DNA of 54,929 nt from Clostridiales bacterium (GCA_015069295.1 SVIW01000011.1:1-54929); one strand, 5' to 3'; shown: positions 25,770 to 34,944, counted from the stretch's first letter. Program-made: numbers and translations. Notes: a model not told the origin generated them from the sequence alone.

Positions 25770-26222
25770 ATGTTAAGATCGGCACGGCACGCGAAGATTT
25801 TGGAAATTATTTCGCATAAAGAAATTGAAACGCAGGAAGAACTTTGCGCGGAGTTAAACGCGTTAAACTACGTCGTTACGCAAGCGACGATTTCGCGCGA
25901 TATCCGCGATTTGCATTTATTTAAAGTGGCGGGTATTGAAAAGAAATACCGTTATGCCTATATCAATGACGGAGAAAGTGAAATTTCCCCGAAGATGAAA
26001 AATCTTTTCCGTGATTGCGTGATTTCCGTTAAGGCAGCGCAAAACCTCGTGGTTGTGAAAACGCTGTCGGGGAACGGCGCTAACGCAGGCGCGGTTGTAG
26101 ATAAGCTCAATCACGAAGAAATCGTTGGCTCGGTTGCAGGCGACGACACGCTTTTGGTCGTTTGTTTGGATAACGTAGCTGCACAAACCGTGGTTAATAA
26201 GATTTCGGAGTTTATTAAATAA
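25770..26222 (+). CDS. argR: Arginine repressor ArgR/AhrC
   Basis: 150 residues. N-terminal winged helix (1-~70) with TQATISRDIRDLHLFKV as the DNA-recognition segment, and a C-terminal hexamerisation and arginine-binding domain with GNGANAGAVVDKLNHEEIVGSVAGDDTLLVVC, which carries the GD arginine-binding pair. Located before recN, as in Bacillus and most Clostridia. GGAAAGGGG precedes ATG 25770. Confidence 0.95.
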   Translation: MLRSARHAKILEIISHKEIETQEELCAELNALNYVVTQATISRDIRDLHLFKVAGIEKKYRYAYINDGESEISPKMKNLFRDCVISVKAAQNLVVVKTLSGNGANAGAVVDKLNHEEIVGSVAGDDTLLVVCLDNVAAQTVVNKISEFIK

Positions 26223-26225
26223 AAA

Positions 26226-27923
26226 ATGTTATCGAAACTCCTTATTAAAAACGTGGCGTTGATAGAACGCGCGGAAATAGAATTCGGCGGGGGATTAAAC
26301 GTCCTTTCCGGCGAAACAGGGGCGGGTAAATCGGTGATTCTCGATTCCGTCAATTTCGTGTTGGGTGCAAAAGCCGACCGTTCAATGATTCGGCACGGGG
26401 AAACGGAATGCTTGGTAAAAGCCGAATTTTTCGTACCGGAAACTTCAAGGGCGGTACAGGCTTTGCGGGAATTGGACGTTGAAACGGACGGGGAAATTAT
26501 CATTTCCCGCAAGTTTTCCGAAAACGGTAAAAACACGATAAAAATAAACGGCAATACCGTTACGGCGACGATGTTGCGCTCGGTTAGCGATTTTTTGGTG
26601 GACGTGCACGGACAAAGCGAGCATTTCTTCCTTTTGAAAGAAAGTAACCAGTTAAAGACTTTGGACGGCGTTGTGGGAGAAAAGCTGGCGCCTTTAAAAG
26701 AGGATTTGGCTAAACGTTTGGCGCAAAGACGGGAGATTGCGGATAAGATAGCCTTGCTTGGCGGCGACGAGAAAGAGCGTGGACGGCGTTTGGATATTTT
26801 GCGTTTTCAAATCGACGAGATTCAAGAAACGGATTTAAAAGAGGGCGAAGAAGAGATATTGCTTTCCAAGCGCAATAAAATGACTCATCTTGAAAAAATT
26901 CTTTCCGCTTTACAGGAGTCGGTTTCCGCTTTAAGCGGCGAAGGCGGGGTGTTGGACGGCTTGCGCATTTCCCACCGCGCGATTGGGGCGATTGCCCGCT
27001 TGGATGAGAGCTACGAAGGGATCTTGTCCCGCTTGGACGAAATTGTTTCCGAAACGGAAGACGTTAGCGAAACTCTGTCCGATATGGGAGAAGAGCTGTA
27101 TTACGACGAAAACGAAGCGGTGGAGATTGAGAGTAGATTGGACGTTATCCGCGGTTTAAAGCGTAAATACGGGGCAAACAAGGCGGAAATAGACGAATAT
27201 TTGGAAAAAATCACGGCAGAATACGATTTGTTGTCCGATTGCGAGGGGCAGTATTCGGCTTTGATGGCAAAAAAAGAGAAAAACGAGCAGGAAATCTATT
27301 CCGTTTGTCAAAAAATCACCGCCGTTAGAAAGGAGGGCGCGGAAGGATTTTGTTCGCGCGTTATCGGCGAATTAAAGAGCTTGAATATTCCCAACGCCCA
27401 GTTTTTAGTGGAGTTTAAAGAGTATACCAAGGCGGACGTAGGACGGGCGAACGGCAACGGATTGGATGAAATTTGTTTCCTTTTTTCCGCCAACGCGGGC
27501 GAGCCGGTCAAACCGCTTGGAAAAATTATCAGCGGCGGGGAAATGAGTCGGTTTATGTTGGCGATAAAGACGCAGCTTTCTGACGTAAATGAAATTTCTA
27601 CCTATATTTTCGACGAAATCGACGCGGGGATTAGCGGTAAAACGGCGAAGGTTGTTGGGGAAAAATTGGCGAGAATCGCTAAGGAAACGCAGGTAATCGC
27701 CGTTTCGCATTTGGCGCAGATTGCGGTTATGAGCGACGACGAATTCTTGATTGAAAAGCAGGAAACGGACGGAAAAACTTTGACGAACGTTACGGCGTTG
27801 GATTTGGCGGCAAAGATAAAAGAAATCGTACGCCTACTCGGCGGCGAAAACGAGGACGAGTTTGCGACCAAGCACGCTGAGGAGCTTTTAAAACAAGCGG
27901 AAATCTATAAGGCTTCCCTATAA
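26226..27923 (+). CDS. recN: DNA repair protein RecN
   Basis: 565 residues, an SMC-like ABC ATPase acting in double-strand break repair. Walker A GETGAGKSVI near residue 30, a long coiled-coil middle (about 150-350), ABC signature ISGGEMSRFMLAIK, Walker B YIFDEIDAGISG and the ISHLAQI-type switch (VSHLAQIAV). It starts 3 bp after the argR stop with no good Shine-Dalgarno, so it probably depends on read-through and coupling with argR. Confidence 0.95.
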   Translation: MLSKLLIKNVALIERAEIEFGGGLNVLSGETGAGKSVILDSVNFVLGAKADRSMIRHGETECLVKAEFFVPETSRAVQALRELDVETDGEIIISRKFSENGKNTIKINGNTVTATMLRSVSDFLVDVHGQSEHFFLLKESNQLKTLDGVVGEKLAPLKEDLAKRLAQRREIADKIALLGGDEKERGRRLDILRFQIDEIQETDLKEGEEEILLSKRNKMTHLEKILSALQESVSALSGEGGVLDGLRISHRAIGAIARLDESYEGILSRLDEIVSETEDVSETLSDMGEELYYDENEAVEIESRLDVIRGLKRKYGANKAEIDEYLEKITAEYDLLSDCEGQYSALMAKKEKNEQEIYSVCQKITAVRKEGAEGFCSRVIGELKSLNIPNAQFLVEFKEYTKADVGRANGNGLDEICFLFSANAGEPVKPLGKIISGGEMSRFMLAIKTQLSDVNEISTYIFDEIDAGISGKTAKVVGEKLARIAKETQVIAVSHLAQIAVMSDDEFLIEKQETDGKTLTNVTALDLAAKIKEIVRLLGGENEDEFATKHAEELLKQAEIYKASL

Positions 27924-27987
27924 AATCGAATAAAAAGGTATAAAAAGCACGCAATTTACGCAAAGTATCTTCTGAACGGAGGAAACT

Positions 27988-29001
27988 ATGCGCAAGTTGG
28001 GTGTTTTTATTTTGGGCGTTGCGGTATCTTGCGGGGTGCTTTTATATCCAAACGATAGTCTGCAAGCAGAGGCGGCTACGCCTGATAAAATCGTGTACGT
28101 AGGCGGTATGTCTGCGGGGTTTACTTTAAAAACCGGCGGAGTACAAATTATCGGTACGTGCGAGATTTTGACGGACGGCGGCGCGTCGTCGCCTGCGGGA
28201 CGGGCAGGAATACGCGCGGGAGACGTCGTTACGAAAGCGGGCGGTATCCGTGTGGAAACGGTGGAGGAATTAAACGAAATCGTCAATAAAAGCGGAGATA
28301 AGGCGTTAGAATTAGAAATAAAACGGGGCGGCGAGGTAAAAATCGTCAAATTGACCCCTATAAAGGACAAAAATACGGAGAAATTTAGAATTGGCGTCTT
28401 GGTGCGGGACAGTGTTTCGGGAATCGGTACGGTTACCTATATAGAAAAGGAAAGCGGGCGGTTCGGTTCGCTTGGCCACGCGGTCGAGGGGGAAAACAAG
28501 CGGGAGATGCGGGTTGCCGACGGTTTGGTCTACGAATGTGATATCGTGGGCGTTAATAAAGGCGTGCGCGGAAAAGCGGGCGAGCTTAGGGGTATGTTTA
28601 TCAGCGATAAACGCTTGGGGAAGGCGGAAAAGCTTTGCGATTGCGGGATTTTCGGGCAAATAAGCGAAACGTTTGAAACAAAAAGCTTGCAATGCGCCGT
28701 GGCTACGTCCGATTTTGTGAAACCGGGTAACGCGTATATTTATTCGACCGTGGAAGGAAATTGCCCAAAAAAATACGAAATAGAGATAGTAAAAGTAGAT
28801 AAACGAAACAAAGAAAATAAAAATTACGTGATAAAAATCACCGACGAGACGTTGATTGAGGAAACGGGCGGTATCGTTCAAGGTATGAGCGGTAGTCCTA
28901 TATTGCAGGACGGAAAACTGGTAGGGGCGGTAACGCACGTATTTTTAAACGACCCCACGCGTGGATACGGGATAGATATCGCAACGATGCTTTGTGAATA
29001 G
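27988..29001 (+). CDS. spoIVB: SpoIVB serine peptidase (S55), sigma-K checkpoint
   Basis: 337 residues. A signal/anchor segment (about 1-27), a PDZ domain (about 55-115, with AGIRAGDVVTKAGG), then the S55 chymotrypsin-like domain with the catalytic His in GSLGHAVE and Ser in GMSGSPILQDG. In sporulation it is secreted from the forespore and signals pro-sigma-K processing. ACGGAGG precedes ATG 27988. The recN-spoIVB order matches Bacillus. The TATG repeat copy B begins immediately after its stop codon. Confidence 0.93.
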   Translation: MRKLGVFILGVAVSCGVLLYPNDSLQAEAATPDKIVYVGGMSAGFTLKTGGVQIIGTCEILTDGGASSPAGRAGIRAGDVVTKAGGIRVETVEELNEIVNKSGDKALELEIKRGGEVKIVKLTPIKDKNTEKFRIGVLVRDSVSGIGTVTYIEKESGRFGSLGHAVEGENKREMRVADGLVYECDIVGVNKGVRGKAGELRGMFISDKRLGKAEKLCDCGIFGQISETFETKSLQCAVATSDFVKPGNAYIYSTVEGNCPKKYEIEIVKVDKRNKENKNYVIKITDETLIEETGGIVQGMSGSPILQDGKLVGAVTHVFLNDPTRGYGIDIATMLCE

Positions 29002-29036
29002 TATGTCAGGCATAATTATTATGTTTGACATAGTAG
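29002..29036 (-). repeat. TATG-palindrome element, copy B (intergenic)
   Basis: TATGTCAGGCATA (29002-29014) and TATGTTTGACATA (29020-29032), centres 18 bp apart, right after the spoIVB stop. Its reverse complement aligns with 8291-8325 at 31 of 35 positions. It could act as a weak hairpin between spoIVB and the carboxypeptidase gene but has no T-tail. Confidence 0.85.
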
Positions 29037-29070
29037 TTAAGTGTTGTTATACAGAAAAGGGAGAATAAAA

Positions 29071-30276
29071 ATGAAAAAAAAGATAAAAATTATCGGCGCA
29101 TTGCTGTTGGGAACGGTATTTTGCGGGACGGTCGCAACGACTTCTTTTTTAACGGAAAAAGCAAGCGCGCAAACGATTGTCAAAGTTGAGGCGCAAAACG
29201 CGAAAGAAGACCTTGCTTTGCGGGCAAAATCTGCGTACGTAATGGAATATTCGACGGAAACGCCCGTTTACGCAAAGGCAGAACGGGAACATTTACCGAT
29301 TGCGAGTATGTGCAAAATTATGACGTTATTACTTTCTTTTGAAGGGATAGAGAGCGGCGCGCTTTCGATGGACGAAAACGTCTGCGTCAGCGAGCGGGCG
29401 GCGTCTATGGGCGGCTCGCAGGTGTTTTTGGAGGCGAACGCAGAATATCCCGTACGGGAACTAATTAAAAGTATCGTCGTATGCTCGGCAAACGATAGTT
29501 GCGTGGCGATGGCAGAGCGGCTTGCGGGCAGTGAAAGTATTTTCGTGGAGCGTATGAACGAGAGGGCGAAACAGCTTGGGGCGAACGATACGCTGTTTGC
29601 TAATTGCACGGGGTTGCCCAAAGAGCCGCAATATTCGTGCGCAAAGGACGTGGCTTTGATGTTGAAAGCCTTGTTAAAGCACGAAGAATACTACGAATTT
29701 GGGAAAGTTTGGATGGATAAATTCGCGCATCCCAAAGGGCGGTACACCGAGATTACGAATACGAATAAATTAGTGCGTTTTTACGACGGTTGCGACGGGG
29801 GAAAAACGGGGTTTACGAACGAGGCGGGCTTTTGTCTTGCCGCGACGGCAAAACGCAACGATATGCGGGTTATTTCCGTCGTTATCGGCGAGGAAAACAG
29901 CGCGAACCGCTTTGAAGACGTCCGCACGAGTTTCGATTACGCCTTTGCCAATTATACCTCGCCGCTTATCGTTGAGGCGGGACAAATTATGGAGAAAAAA
30001 GGTTGCGTTGACGGCGGGAAGAAAACGAAAATTAACGCCATTGCGGCGACTTCGCTGCGGGATTTTGTACGGCGCGGCGAAAAGAGCGACGTGCGCGTAG
30101 AGACGAGATTGGAAAGGGTAAAAGCGCCCGTAAAAAAAGGGGAAAAGATAGGCGAATTGATTGTTTATAAAAACGGAATAGAATGCGGCGTAGTGGATTT
30201 ACTTGCCGCGGAAAACGTAGGAAAAGCCACCTATTTTGACCGGATAAAAGAGATTGCCGGCGAGTGGAACGGTTAA
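29071..30276 (+). CDS. dacF: D-alanyl-D-alanine carboxypeptidase (DacF type, S11)
   Basis: 401 residues with a Sec signal peptide (about 1-34, cleavage after ASAQ likely). The serine active-site motifs are SMCK (SxxK), SAN (SxN) and KTG in GGKTGFTNEAGFC. A C-terminal beta domain (about 295-395) fits the PBP5 class. It trims pentapeptide stems of peptidoglycan; its place beside spoIVB suggests a role in spore cortex, as for DacF. AAAGGGAG precedes ATG 29071. Confidence 0.92.
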   Translation: MKKKIKIIGALLLGTVFCGTVATTSFLTEKASAQTIVKVEAQNAKEDLALRAKSAYVMEYSTETPVYAKAEREHLPIASMCKIMTLLLSFEGIESGALSMDENVCVSERAASMGGSQVFLEANAEYPVRELIKSIVVCSANDSCVAMAERLAGSESIFVERMNERAKQLGANDTLFANCTGLPKEPQYSCAKDVALMLKALLKHEEYYEFGKVWMDKFAHPKGRYTEITNTNKLVRFYDGCDGGKTGFTNEAGFCLAATAKRNDMRVISVVIGEENSANRFEDVRTSFDYAFANYTSPLIVEAGQIMEKKGCVDGGKKTKINAIAATSLRDFVRRGEKSDVRVETRLERVKAPVKKGEKIGELIVYKNGIECGVVDLLAAENVGKATYFDRIKEIAGEWNG

Positions 30277-30281
30277 AAGCC

Positions 30282-30319
30282 AATCCGCCTTTGCAAAAAC
30301 TGTGCAAAGGCGGATTTTT
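30282..30319 (+). terminator. Strong terminator after dacF
   Basis: Perfect 14-bp stem AATCCGCCTTTGCA / TGCAAAGGCGGATT, 7-nt loop, then T-run. Confidence 0.9.
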
Positions 30320-30343
30320 CCGTAAAAAAACGCCTTTCAGCCC

Positions 30344-30372
30344 TTGCATTTTCCGTGAAAATCTGCTACAAT
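30344..30372 (+). promoter_or_regulatory. Promoter of lysA
   Basis: TTGCAT (30344-30349), 17-bp spacer, TACAAT (30367-30372); leader of about 25 nt. There is no room for a lysine riboswitch or T-box. Confidence 0.78.
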
Positions 30373-30404
30373 AAATTTATAAATTTATTTTGCGAGAAAG
30401 AAAG

Positions 30405-31742
30405 ATGAACGAAAGAGAAACTTTAAAAATAAATCAGCTTGGACACTTGGAAATCGGCGGGGCGGATTGCGTAGAACTTGCGCAAAAATTCGGCACGCCT
30501 TTATACGTATTTGACGAGGCGTATATCCGCAAAATGATGGCGACCTATCGAGATACGCTTAAAAAGCATTACGAGGACAACGGGCTTGTCTTGTACGCGT
30601 CGAAAGCCTTTTCCTGTAAGGCGATTTACCGTATTGCCGACGAAGAAAATATCGGCGTAGACGTCGTATCGGGCGGTGAATTGTACACCGCGTTGCAAGC
30701 AGGCTTTCCCGCCGAACGTATCTATATGCACGGCAATAACAAACTCGATTATGAAATCGGCGAAGCGTTAGACGCAGGGATTGGCTGTATCGTAGCCGAC
30801 GCCTATTCGGAAATCGATAAAATCGACGCCGAAGCAAAAAAGCGCGGAATTCGTCAAAAAATACTCCTTCGTATCAATCCGGGGGTAGAGGCGCATACGC
30901 ACGCGTTCGTGCAAACGGCGACGACGGACAGCAAATTCGGGTTTTCCATTTCGGACGGGACGGCGGAAAAAATTACGGCGTACGCAATGACGAAAGAAAA
31001 CGTGTGCTTGGAAGGGTATCATTGCCATATCGGCTCGCAAATCTTTGAAAAACAGTCCTTCGTTTTGGCGGTGGAAAAATGTATGGATTTTGCCGCGGCG
31101 ATGAAAGAAAAGCTCTCGTTTACCTTAAAAACTTTAAACCTTGGCGGTGGGTTTGGCATTTGGTATACCGACGAGGACCGTAAAATCCCGCCCGAAGGCT
31201 ATGCGGAATATTTAGAAGCGTTAATAAGCGCGGTAAAAAGCAAGGCAAGCGAAAAGGGCTTAGAACTTCCGTATCTTTTATTAGAACCCGGTCGTTCGAT
31301 TATCGGGGAAGCAGGCGTTACTTTGTACACGGTTGGAGCGATTAAGGACATTCCCGGCGTGAAAAAGTATATTGCCGTAGACGGCGGTATGTTCGATAAT
31401 CCCCGTTATGCGCTGTATCAATCGAAATACACGCCCATATTGGCAAACCGCGCCGACGAAGAAAATACGGAAATCGTTTCGATTGCGGGAAAATGCTGTG
31501 AAAGCGGGGACTTGATCGCCGTCAACGTAGCTCTTCCCAAGGCGGAATCGGGGGATATTCTCGCCGTGCTTTCCACGGGCGCATACAACTATTCGATGGC
31601 GATGAATTATAACCGTAATAAAATCCCGCCTTGCGTTTTGGTAAACGAAGGGCAGGCGGAATATATCGTACGCCCGCAGAGCTACGAGGATATTGCCCGC
31701 AACGACGTAGTGCCGCAAAGACTGCAAAAAAAGACGAAATAA
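30405..31742 (+). CDS. lysA: Diaminopimelate decarboxylase
   Basis: 445 residues. PLP enzyme making L-lysine from meso-DAP. An alanine-racemase-like barrel with the PLP lysine in LYASKAF, GCHIGSQ-like CHIGSQIF, the phosphate loop NLGGGFGIWY, and the C-terminal domain with GKCCESGDLIA (catalytic Cys) and GAYNYSMAMNYN. ATG 30405 has a weak site (GAGAAAG). Its monocistronic unit stands between dacF and an M50 protease. Confidence 0.94.
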   Translation: MNERETLKINQLGHLEIGGADCVELAQKFGTPLYVFDEAYIRKMMATYRDTLKKHYEDNGLVLYASKAFSCKAIYRIADEENIGVDVVSGGELYTALQAGFPAERIYMHGNNKLDYEIGEALDAGIGCIVADAYSEIDKIDAEAKKRGIRQKILLRINPGVEAHTHAFVQTATTDSKFGFSISDGTAEKITAYAMTKENVCLEGYHCHIGSQIFEKQSFVLAVEKCMDFAAAMKEKLSFTLKTLNLGGGFGIWYTDEDRKIPPEGYAEYLEALISAVKSKASEKGLELPYLLLEPGRSIIGEAGVTLYTVGAIKDIPGVKKYIAVDGGMFDNPRYALYQSKYTPILANRADEENTEIVSIAGKCCESGDLIAVNVALPKAESGDILAVLSTGAYNYSMAMNYNRNKIPPCVLVNEGQAEYIVRPQSYEDIARNDVVPQRLQKKTK

Positions 31743-31775
31743 GCGAAGAATTTCCCTGTTTTTCACGGGCTTGAC

Positions 31776-31804
31776 TTGCAATTATCAGGAAAAAATGCTA
31801 TAAT
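31776..31804 (+). promoter_or_regulatory. Promoter of the M50 protease / scpAB unit, giving a nearly leaderless mRNA
   Basis: TTGCAA (31776-31781), 17-bp spacer, TATAAT (31799-31804). The start codon is at 31814, so the transcript would begin about 3 nt before ATG. Confidence 0.75.
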
Positions 31805-31813
31805 AGATTTGCT

Positions 31814-32506
31814 ATGGTAGAGTACGTATTGACAATTTTAGCAGGGATGCTTGCGGCAATCGTCGTGATTTCCTTTCACGAATTTTCGCACGCTTTCGTT
31901 GCCTATAAATGCGGAGATCCAACGGCGAAATTTTCGGGTAGAATGACTTTAAATCCCGTAAAACATTTCGACCCGCTGGGGCTTTTGACCTTCGCGCTTG
32001 TAGGGTTTGGTTGGGCAAAACCCGTCCCCGTTAATCCTAACAATTTTAAAAACTATAAATGGGGCTCGTTTTGGACCTCTGCGGCGGGAATTATCACCAA
32101 CTATTTGATGGCGTTTTTGTTTTATCCCTTGCTTTGGGTGGTTTTAAAATACCTTTCGCCGCTTACGGCGGGCACGTACGGGCAGATATTTATCGAATAT
32201 CTTTTTGCTTATTTTTATTTGTATTCGTTGAGCTTTTGCGTGTTCAATCTTTTGCCCGTATATCCTTTGGACGGTTTCCGTATTATGGACGCTTTCAATA
32301 CGAGACGGGGCAAGGTTTATTGGTTTTTACGCCAGTACGGATATTGGATTTTATTGGGCTTAATGCTGTTTAGCTATGCGGCGAGAACGATTCCCGGATT
32401 GGCGGTTTTGGACGTTTTCGGGTACGCGATGCGTTTTACGAAAGACTTTATCGGCAGACCGATTACCGCTTTTTGGGGGCTGTTCGACGTAGTCGTTTGG
32501 ATTTAA
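31814..32506 (+). CDS. Site-2 protease family (M50, YwhC-like) membrane metalloprotease
   Basis: 230 residues, about five or six membrane segments. The zinc motif HEFSH is at 22-26 in the first helix. A second motif, NLLPVYPLDG, near residue 148 contains the third-ligand Asp. The GFGWAKPVPVNPNNFKNYKWG segment is typical of the YwhC/Rv-type minimal site-2 proteases that lack a PDZ domain. The substrate is unknown. Immediately followed by scpA, as in many Clostridia. No Shine-Dalgarno is seen at ATG 31814; the promoter position suggests leaderless translation. Confidence 0.9.
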   Translation: MVEYVLTILAGMLAAIVVISFHEFSHAFVAYKCGDPTAKFSGRMTLNPVKHFDPLGLLTFALVGFGWAKPVPVNPNNFKNYKWGSFWTSAAGIITNYLMAFLFYPLLWVVLKYLSPLTAGTYGQIFIEYLFAYFYLYSLSFCVFNLLPVYPLDGFRIMDAFNTRRGKVYWFLRQYGYWILLGLMLFSYAARTIPGLAVLDVFGYAMRFTKDFIGRPITAFWGLFDVVVWI

Positions 32507-32518
32507 AAAGGAGTAGAA

Positions 32519-33337
32519 ATGGAAAAGGAGAAACTGACGATTGATTCGGTGAAAAATTTCGAAACGGAAGTGGATTATACCACCGTTTTGGAAAATTTCG
32601 AAGGTCCTTTGGATTTGTTGTTGCACCTTATCAAGCAAGAAGAAATCGAAATTAAGGACGTTTTCGTGTCTCACGTTACCGAACAGTTCCTTTCGTATAT
32701 GAAAGGACTGCCGTATCTCGATTTAGAGAAGGCAAGCGAATATTTAAATATTGCCGCAACCATTATCGATATAAAAGCGCGAAGTCTTTTACCGCCGCCC
32801 GACGATGGATTCGACGATTATTACGACGAAAACGACGATCCCGAGCAAGAGCTCATCGCCGCTTTGGAAGAATATAAGATGATTAAGGAAGAAGCGGAAA
32901 AGCTGAAAGAACGAGAAACGGTCGGGTATTTCTTCAAGCAACCGGATAAAGACCTGACGGGGGTAAAAGTTCAGTATAAAGATTTGACTTTGGACGGCTT
33001 GATGGACGCGTTTACGAAGATGATGATTCGTTTGGAAGCGCAGAAAAAAGCCGCGCCGCCGCCCCGTGAAATCCCCAAAGACGTTTACACGGTACGCGAT
33101 AAAATCAAACATATTCGCGAACGGGTAGGGGCAAAAGAGAAAATGGAGTTTGAAGAACTCTTTGAAGACGCTTCTTCGACCCCTGAAATCGTAACGACCT
33201 TTCAGGCGTTGTTAGAGCTTTTAAAGCATCAGTTTATTTTGGTAGAACAGGAAGAGCTTTTTTCCACCATCACGATAAAGAAAAATCCCAATAGAAGAGA
33301 GGACGAAGAAATTGGAGAAATTGACGAATATAATTGA
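32519..33337 (+). CDS. scpA: Segregation and condensation protein A
   Basis: 272 residues, the kleisin subunit of the SMC-ScpAB condensin. The N-terminal FEGPLDLLLHLIKQEEIEIKDV is the family signature and contacts the SMC neck. A variable acidic middle follows, and a C-terminal winged helix (about 195-255) contacts the other SMC head. AAGGAG precedes ATG 32519. It overlaps scpB by 26 bp. Confidence 0.94.
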   Translation: MEKEKLTIDSVKNFETEVDYTTVLENFEGPLDLLLHLIKQEEIEIKDVFVSHVTEQFLSYMKGLPYLDLEKASEYLNIAATIIDIKARSLLPPPDDGFDDYYDENDDPEQELIAALEEYKMIKEEAEKLKERETVGYFFKQPDKDLTGVKVQYKDLTLDGLMDAFTKMMIRLEAQKKAAPPPREIPKDVYTVRDKIKHIRERVGAKEKMEFEELFEDASSTPEIVTTFQALLELLKHQFILVEQEELFSTITIKKNPNRREDEEIGEIDEYN

Positions 33338-33998
33338 GGCGATTTTGTTTGCGGCAGGCGACGCCGTGCCCATCGAATTGTTGCGTGAAAAATTACAGGT
33401 CAGCAAGCGGGAAGTGGATACGGCTATCCGTCAATTAGAAAAGAAATACGCGGACGATTGCGGGATTCGCCTTTTGCAGTTTAACCATAAATTACAATTT
33501 GCGACCAATCCCGATTATAAAGAGCTTGTGTCGTCTACCTTGATGCCGATCCGTGAAAAAGAATTCACGAAGACGATTTTGGAATGTGCTGCAATCATCG
33601 CCTATAAACAGCCGATTACCCGTGGGGAATTGGAAACCGTCCGTGGGGTAAGCAGCGATTACGCCATTACGACTTTGCTTAGCTTGGATATGATTGCGCC
33701 TTGCGGCAGAAAGGATACGCCGGGCAGACCCGTACAGTACGCGACGACGGATAATTTCTTAAAGCGGTTCAAATTAAAATCGCTTGCCGAATTGCCCGAT
33801 TATGAAGATTTGATGCGCAAAATTGCCGAACTTAGCGCAACGGACGAGGATACTAGCAATTATCTGTACGAAAAGGACGTATACGACCCTGAAAACGATA
33901 CGGAGTTTGAGCAAGAAGCTCCGAAATCTTTGGTAGAAGGCTTTGAGTTGCCCGACTTTTTGAAGGATATCGAAGAGGGGATTATTAAGATACAATAA
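33312..33998 (+). CDS. scpB: Segregation and condensation protein B, TTG start
   Basis: 228 residues with two winged-helix domains. IIEAILFAAGDAVPIELL at the start and PITRGELETVRGVSSDYAITTLL near residues 98-120 identify ScpB. GAGGA at about 33297-33302 places the start at TTG 33312, inside scpA, which supports coupled translation. The C-terminal tail is acidic. Confidence 0.92.
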   Translation: MEKLTNIIEAILFAAGDAVPIELLREKLQVSKREVDTAIRQLEKKYADDCGIRLLQFNHKLQFATNPDYKELVSSTLMPIREKEFTKTILECAAIIAYKQPITRGELETVRGVSSDYAITTLLSLDMIAPCGRKDTPGRPVQYATTDNFLKRFKLKSLAELPDYEDLMRKIAELSATDEDTSNYLYEKDVYDPENDTEFEQEAPKSLVEGFELPDFLKDIEEGIIKIQ

Positions 33999-34020
33999 AG
34001 AAAAAATACATAGAAAGCAA

Positions 34021-34061
34021 ACGACTTGCCCATAGTATAAGTATGGGCAGGTCGTTTTTTT
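34021..34061 (+). terminator. Terminator-like hairpin after scpB that overlaps the next start codon
   Basis: 14-bp stem (34021-34034 with 34042-34055; one G-U), then T7. The ATG proposed for the next gene (34043) lies in the right arm of the stem, so the hairpin would both end transcripts and hide that start. Confidence 0.75.
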
Positions 34062-34603
34062 GGGCATTTCAAATTTTCAGCCTCGTGATGACGGTCGTGC
34101 AGTTGTTTTTACCGATCTTTCTAACGATCGACGCGCACTACGATATGAACAGGCGAAAATTTTGTTTTTCCTTGCGATTATTCGGCTTTTTACGGCTTGT
34201 CGGGGGGTATATTGCCACGTATAAAGGCGGGCTGGCTATTCACGTTTCCAAAAAGAAAGCCTTTCTATTGCCCTATTCCGAAGTGGATAAAAAGCGGAAG
34301 AAATTTTCGTTTATGCGCACCTTTCATCTCTCGTCTTTCGTTTTAACGACGGAAACGGGCGCGGAATATCTTCTGCCGGTTGCGACTGCCCACGCGCTTT
34401 TGCGTACCTATTTTTTCAGTAAGGGTGGTAAGAAAAAGAAAATAGAAAACAACCTTTGGCTGACGGACGGCGACGTGTTGCGCCTTTCCTTAAAAGCAAC
34501 GCTGCGATTTACGTTATGGATGCTCTTATGCGCGCTTTTTAAATTTATCAAGGAGAAAATAAAAGAATTATGGCGGAAAAAAACCAAAAAATCAACAGCT
34601 TAA
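34043..34603 (+). CDS. Uncharacterised membrane protein at the ytfI (DUF2953-like) position
   Basis: Up to 186 residues: an N-terminal membrane helix (about 4-28), a soluble domain with alternating strands (FCFSLRLFGFLRLVGGYIATYKGGLAIHVSKKK), a second hydrophobic segment near residue 152-170 and a very basic tail. Position between scpB and gerW/ytfJ, size and the FxxRLFGxLR pattern suggest a DUF2953-type protein; sequence support alone is weak. The start is uncertain: ATG 34043 is in a terminator stem and lacks a Shine-Dalgarno; ATG 34088 would skip part of the first helix. It overlaps gerW by 34 bp. Confidence 0.6.
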   Translation: MGRSFFWAFQIFSLVMTVVQLFLPIFLTIDAHYDMNRRKFCFSLRLFGFLRLVGGYIATYKGGLAIHVSKKKAFLLPYSEVDKKRKKFSFMRTFHLSSFVLTTETGAEYLLPVATAHALLRTYFFSKGGKKKKIENNLWLTDGDVLRLSLKATLRFTLWMLLCALFKFIKEKIKELWRKKTKKSTA

Positions 34604-34944
34604 TCGATTCGTCGCTGGGAAGATTAGATGAACTTGCAGACGTCAATACCGTGATAGGAAAGCCGATTACAACGGCAAGCGGGTTTCAAATTATTCCCTT
34701 TTCCAAGGTTACGCTGGGCAACCTTTCGGGGGGCGGCGAATACGGCGACGTGAAAATCGTAAAAGAAACGGATACGTTCCCGTTTGCAGGCGGCAGCGGC
34801 GCCGTAGTCAGTATGAAGCCGATGGGGTTTATCATTGACGACGGAAAATCCTGCAAAGTATTGCGCTTGACGGACGAGCCGCTCGATAATTTAATCGAGC
34901 GGGCAGGGGAAATCGTGCGCGACGTTCTCTCTAAAAACGAATGA
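34570..34944 (+). CDS. gerW: GerW/YtfJ family sporulation protein
   Basis: 124 residues. INSLIDSSLGRLDELADVNTVIGKPI and the Gly-rich FAGGSGAVVSMKPMGFIIDDG are typical of YtfJ/GerW, a spore protein needed for proper germination in Bacillus. AAGGAG lies about 13 bp upstream of ATG 34570, inside the previous gene. It overlaps the following carboxypeptidase by 4 bp (ATGA). The scpB-ytfI-ytfJ-dacB order is conserved in spore formers. Confidence 0.92.
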   Translation: MAEKNQKINSLIDSSLGRLDELADVNTVIGKPITTASGFQIIPFSKVTLGNLSGGGEYGDVKIVKETDTFPFAGGSGAVVSMKPMGFIIDDGKSCKVLRLTDEPLDNLIERAGEIVRDVLSKNE

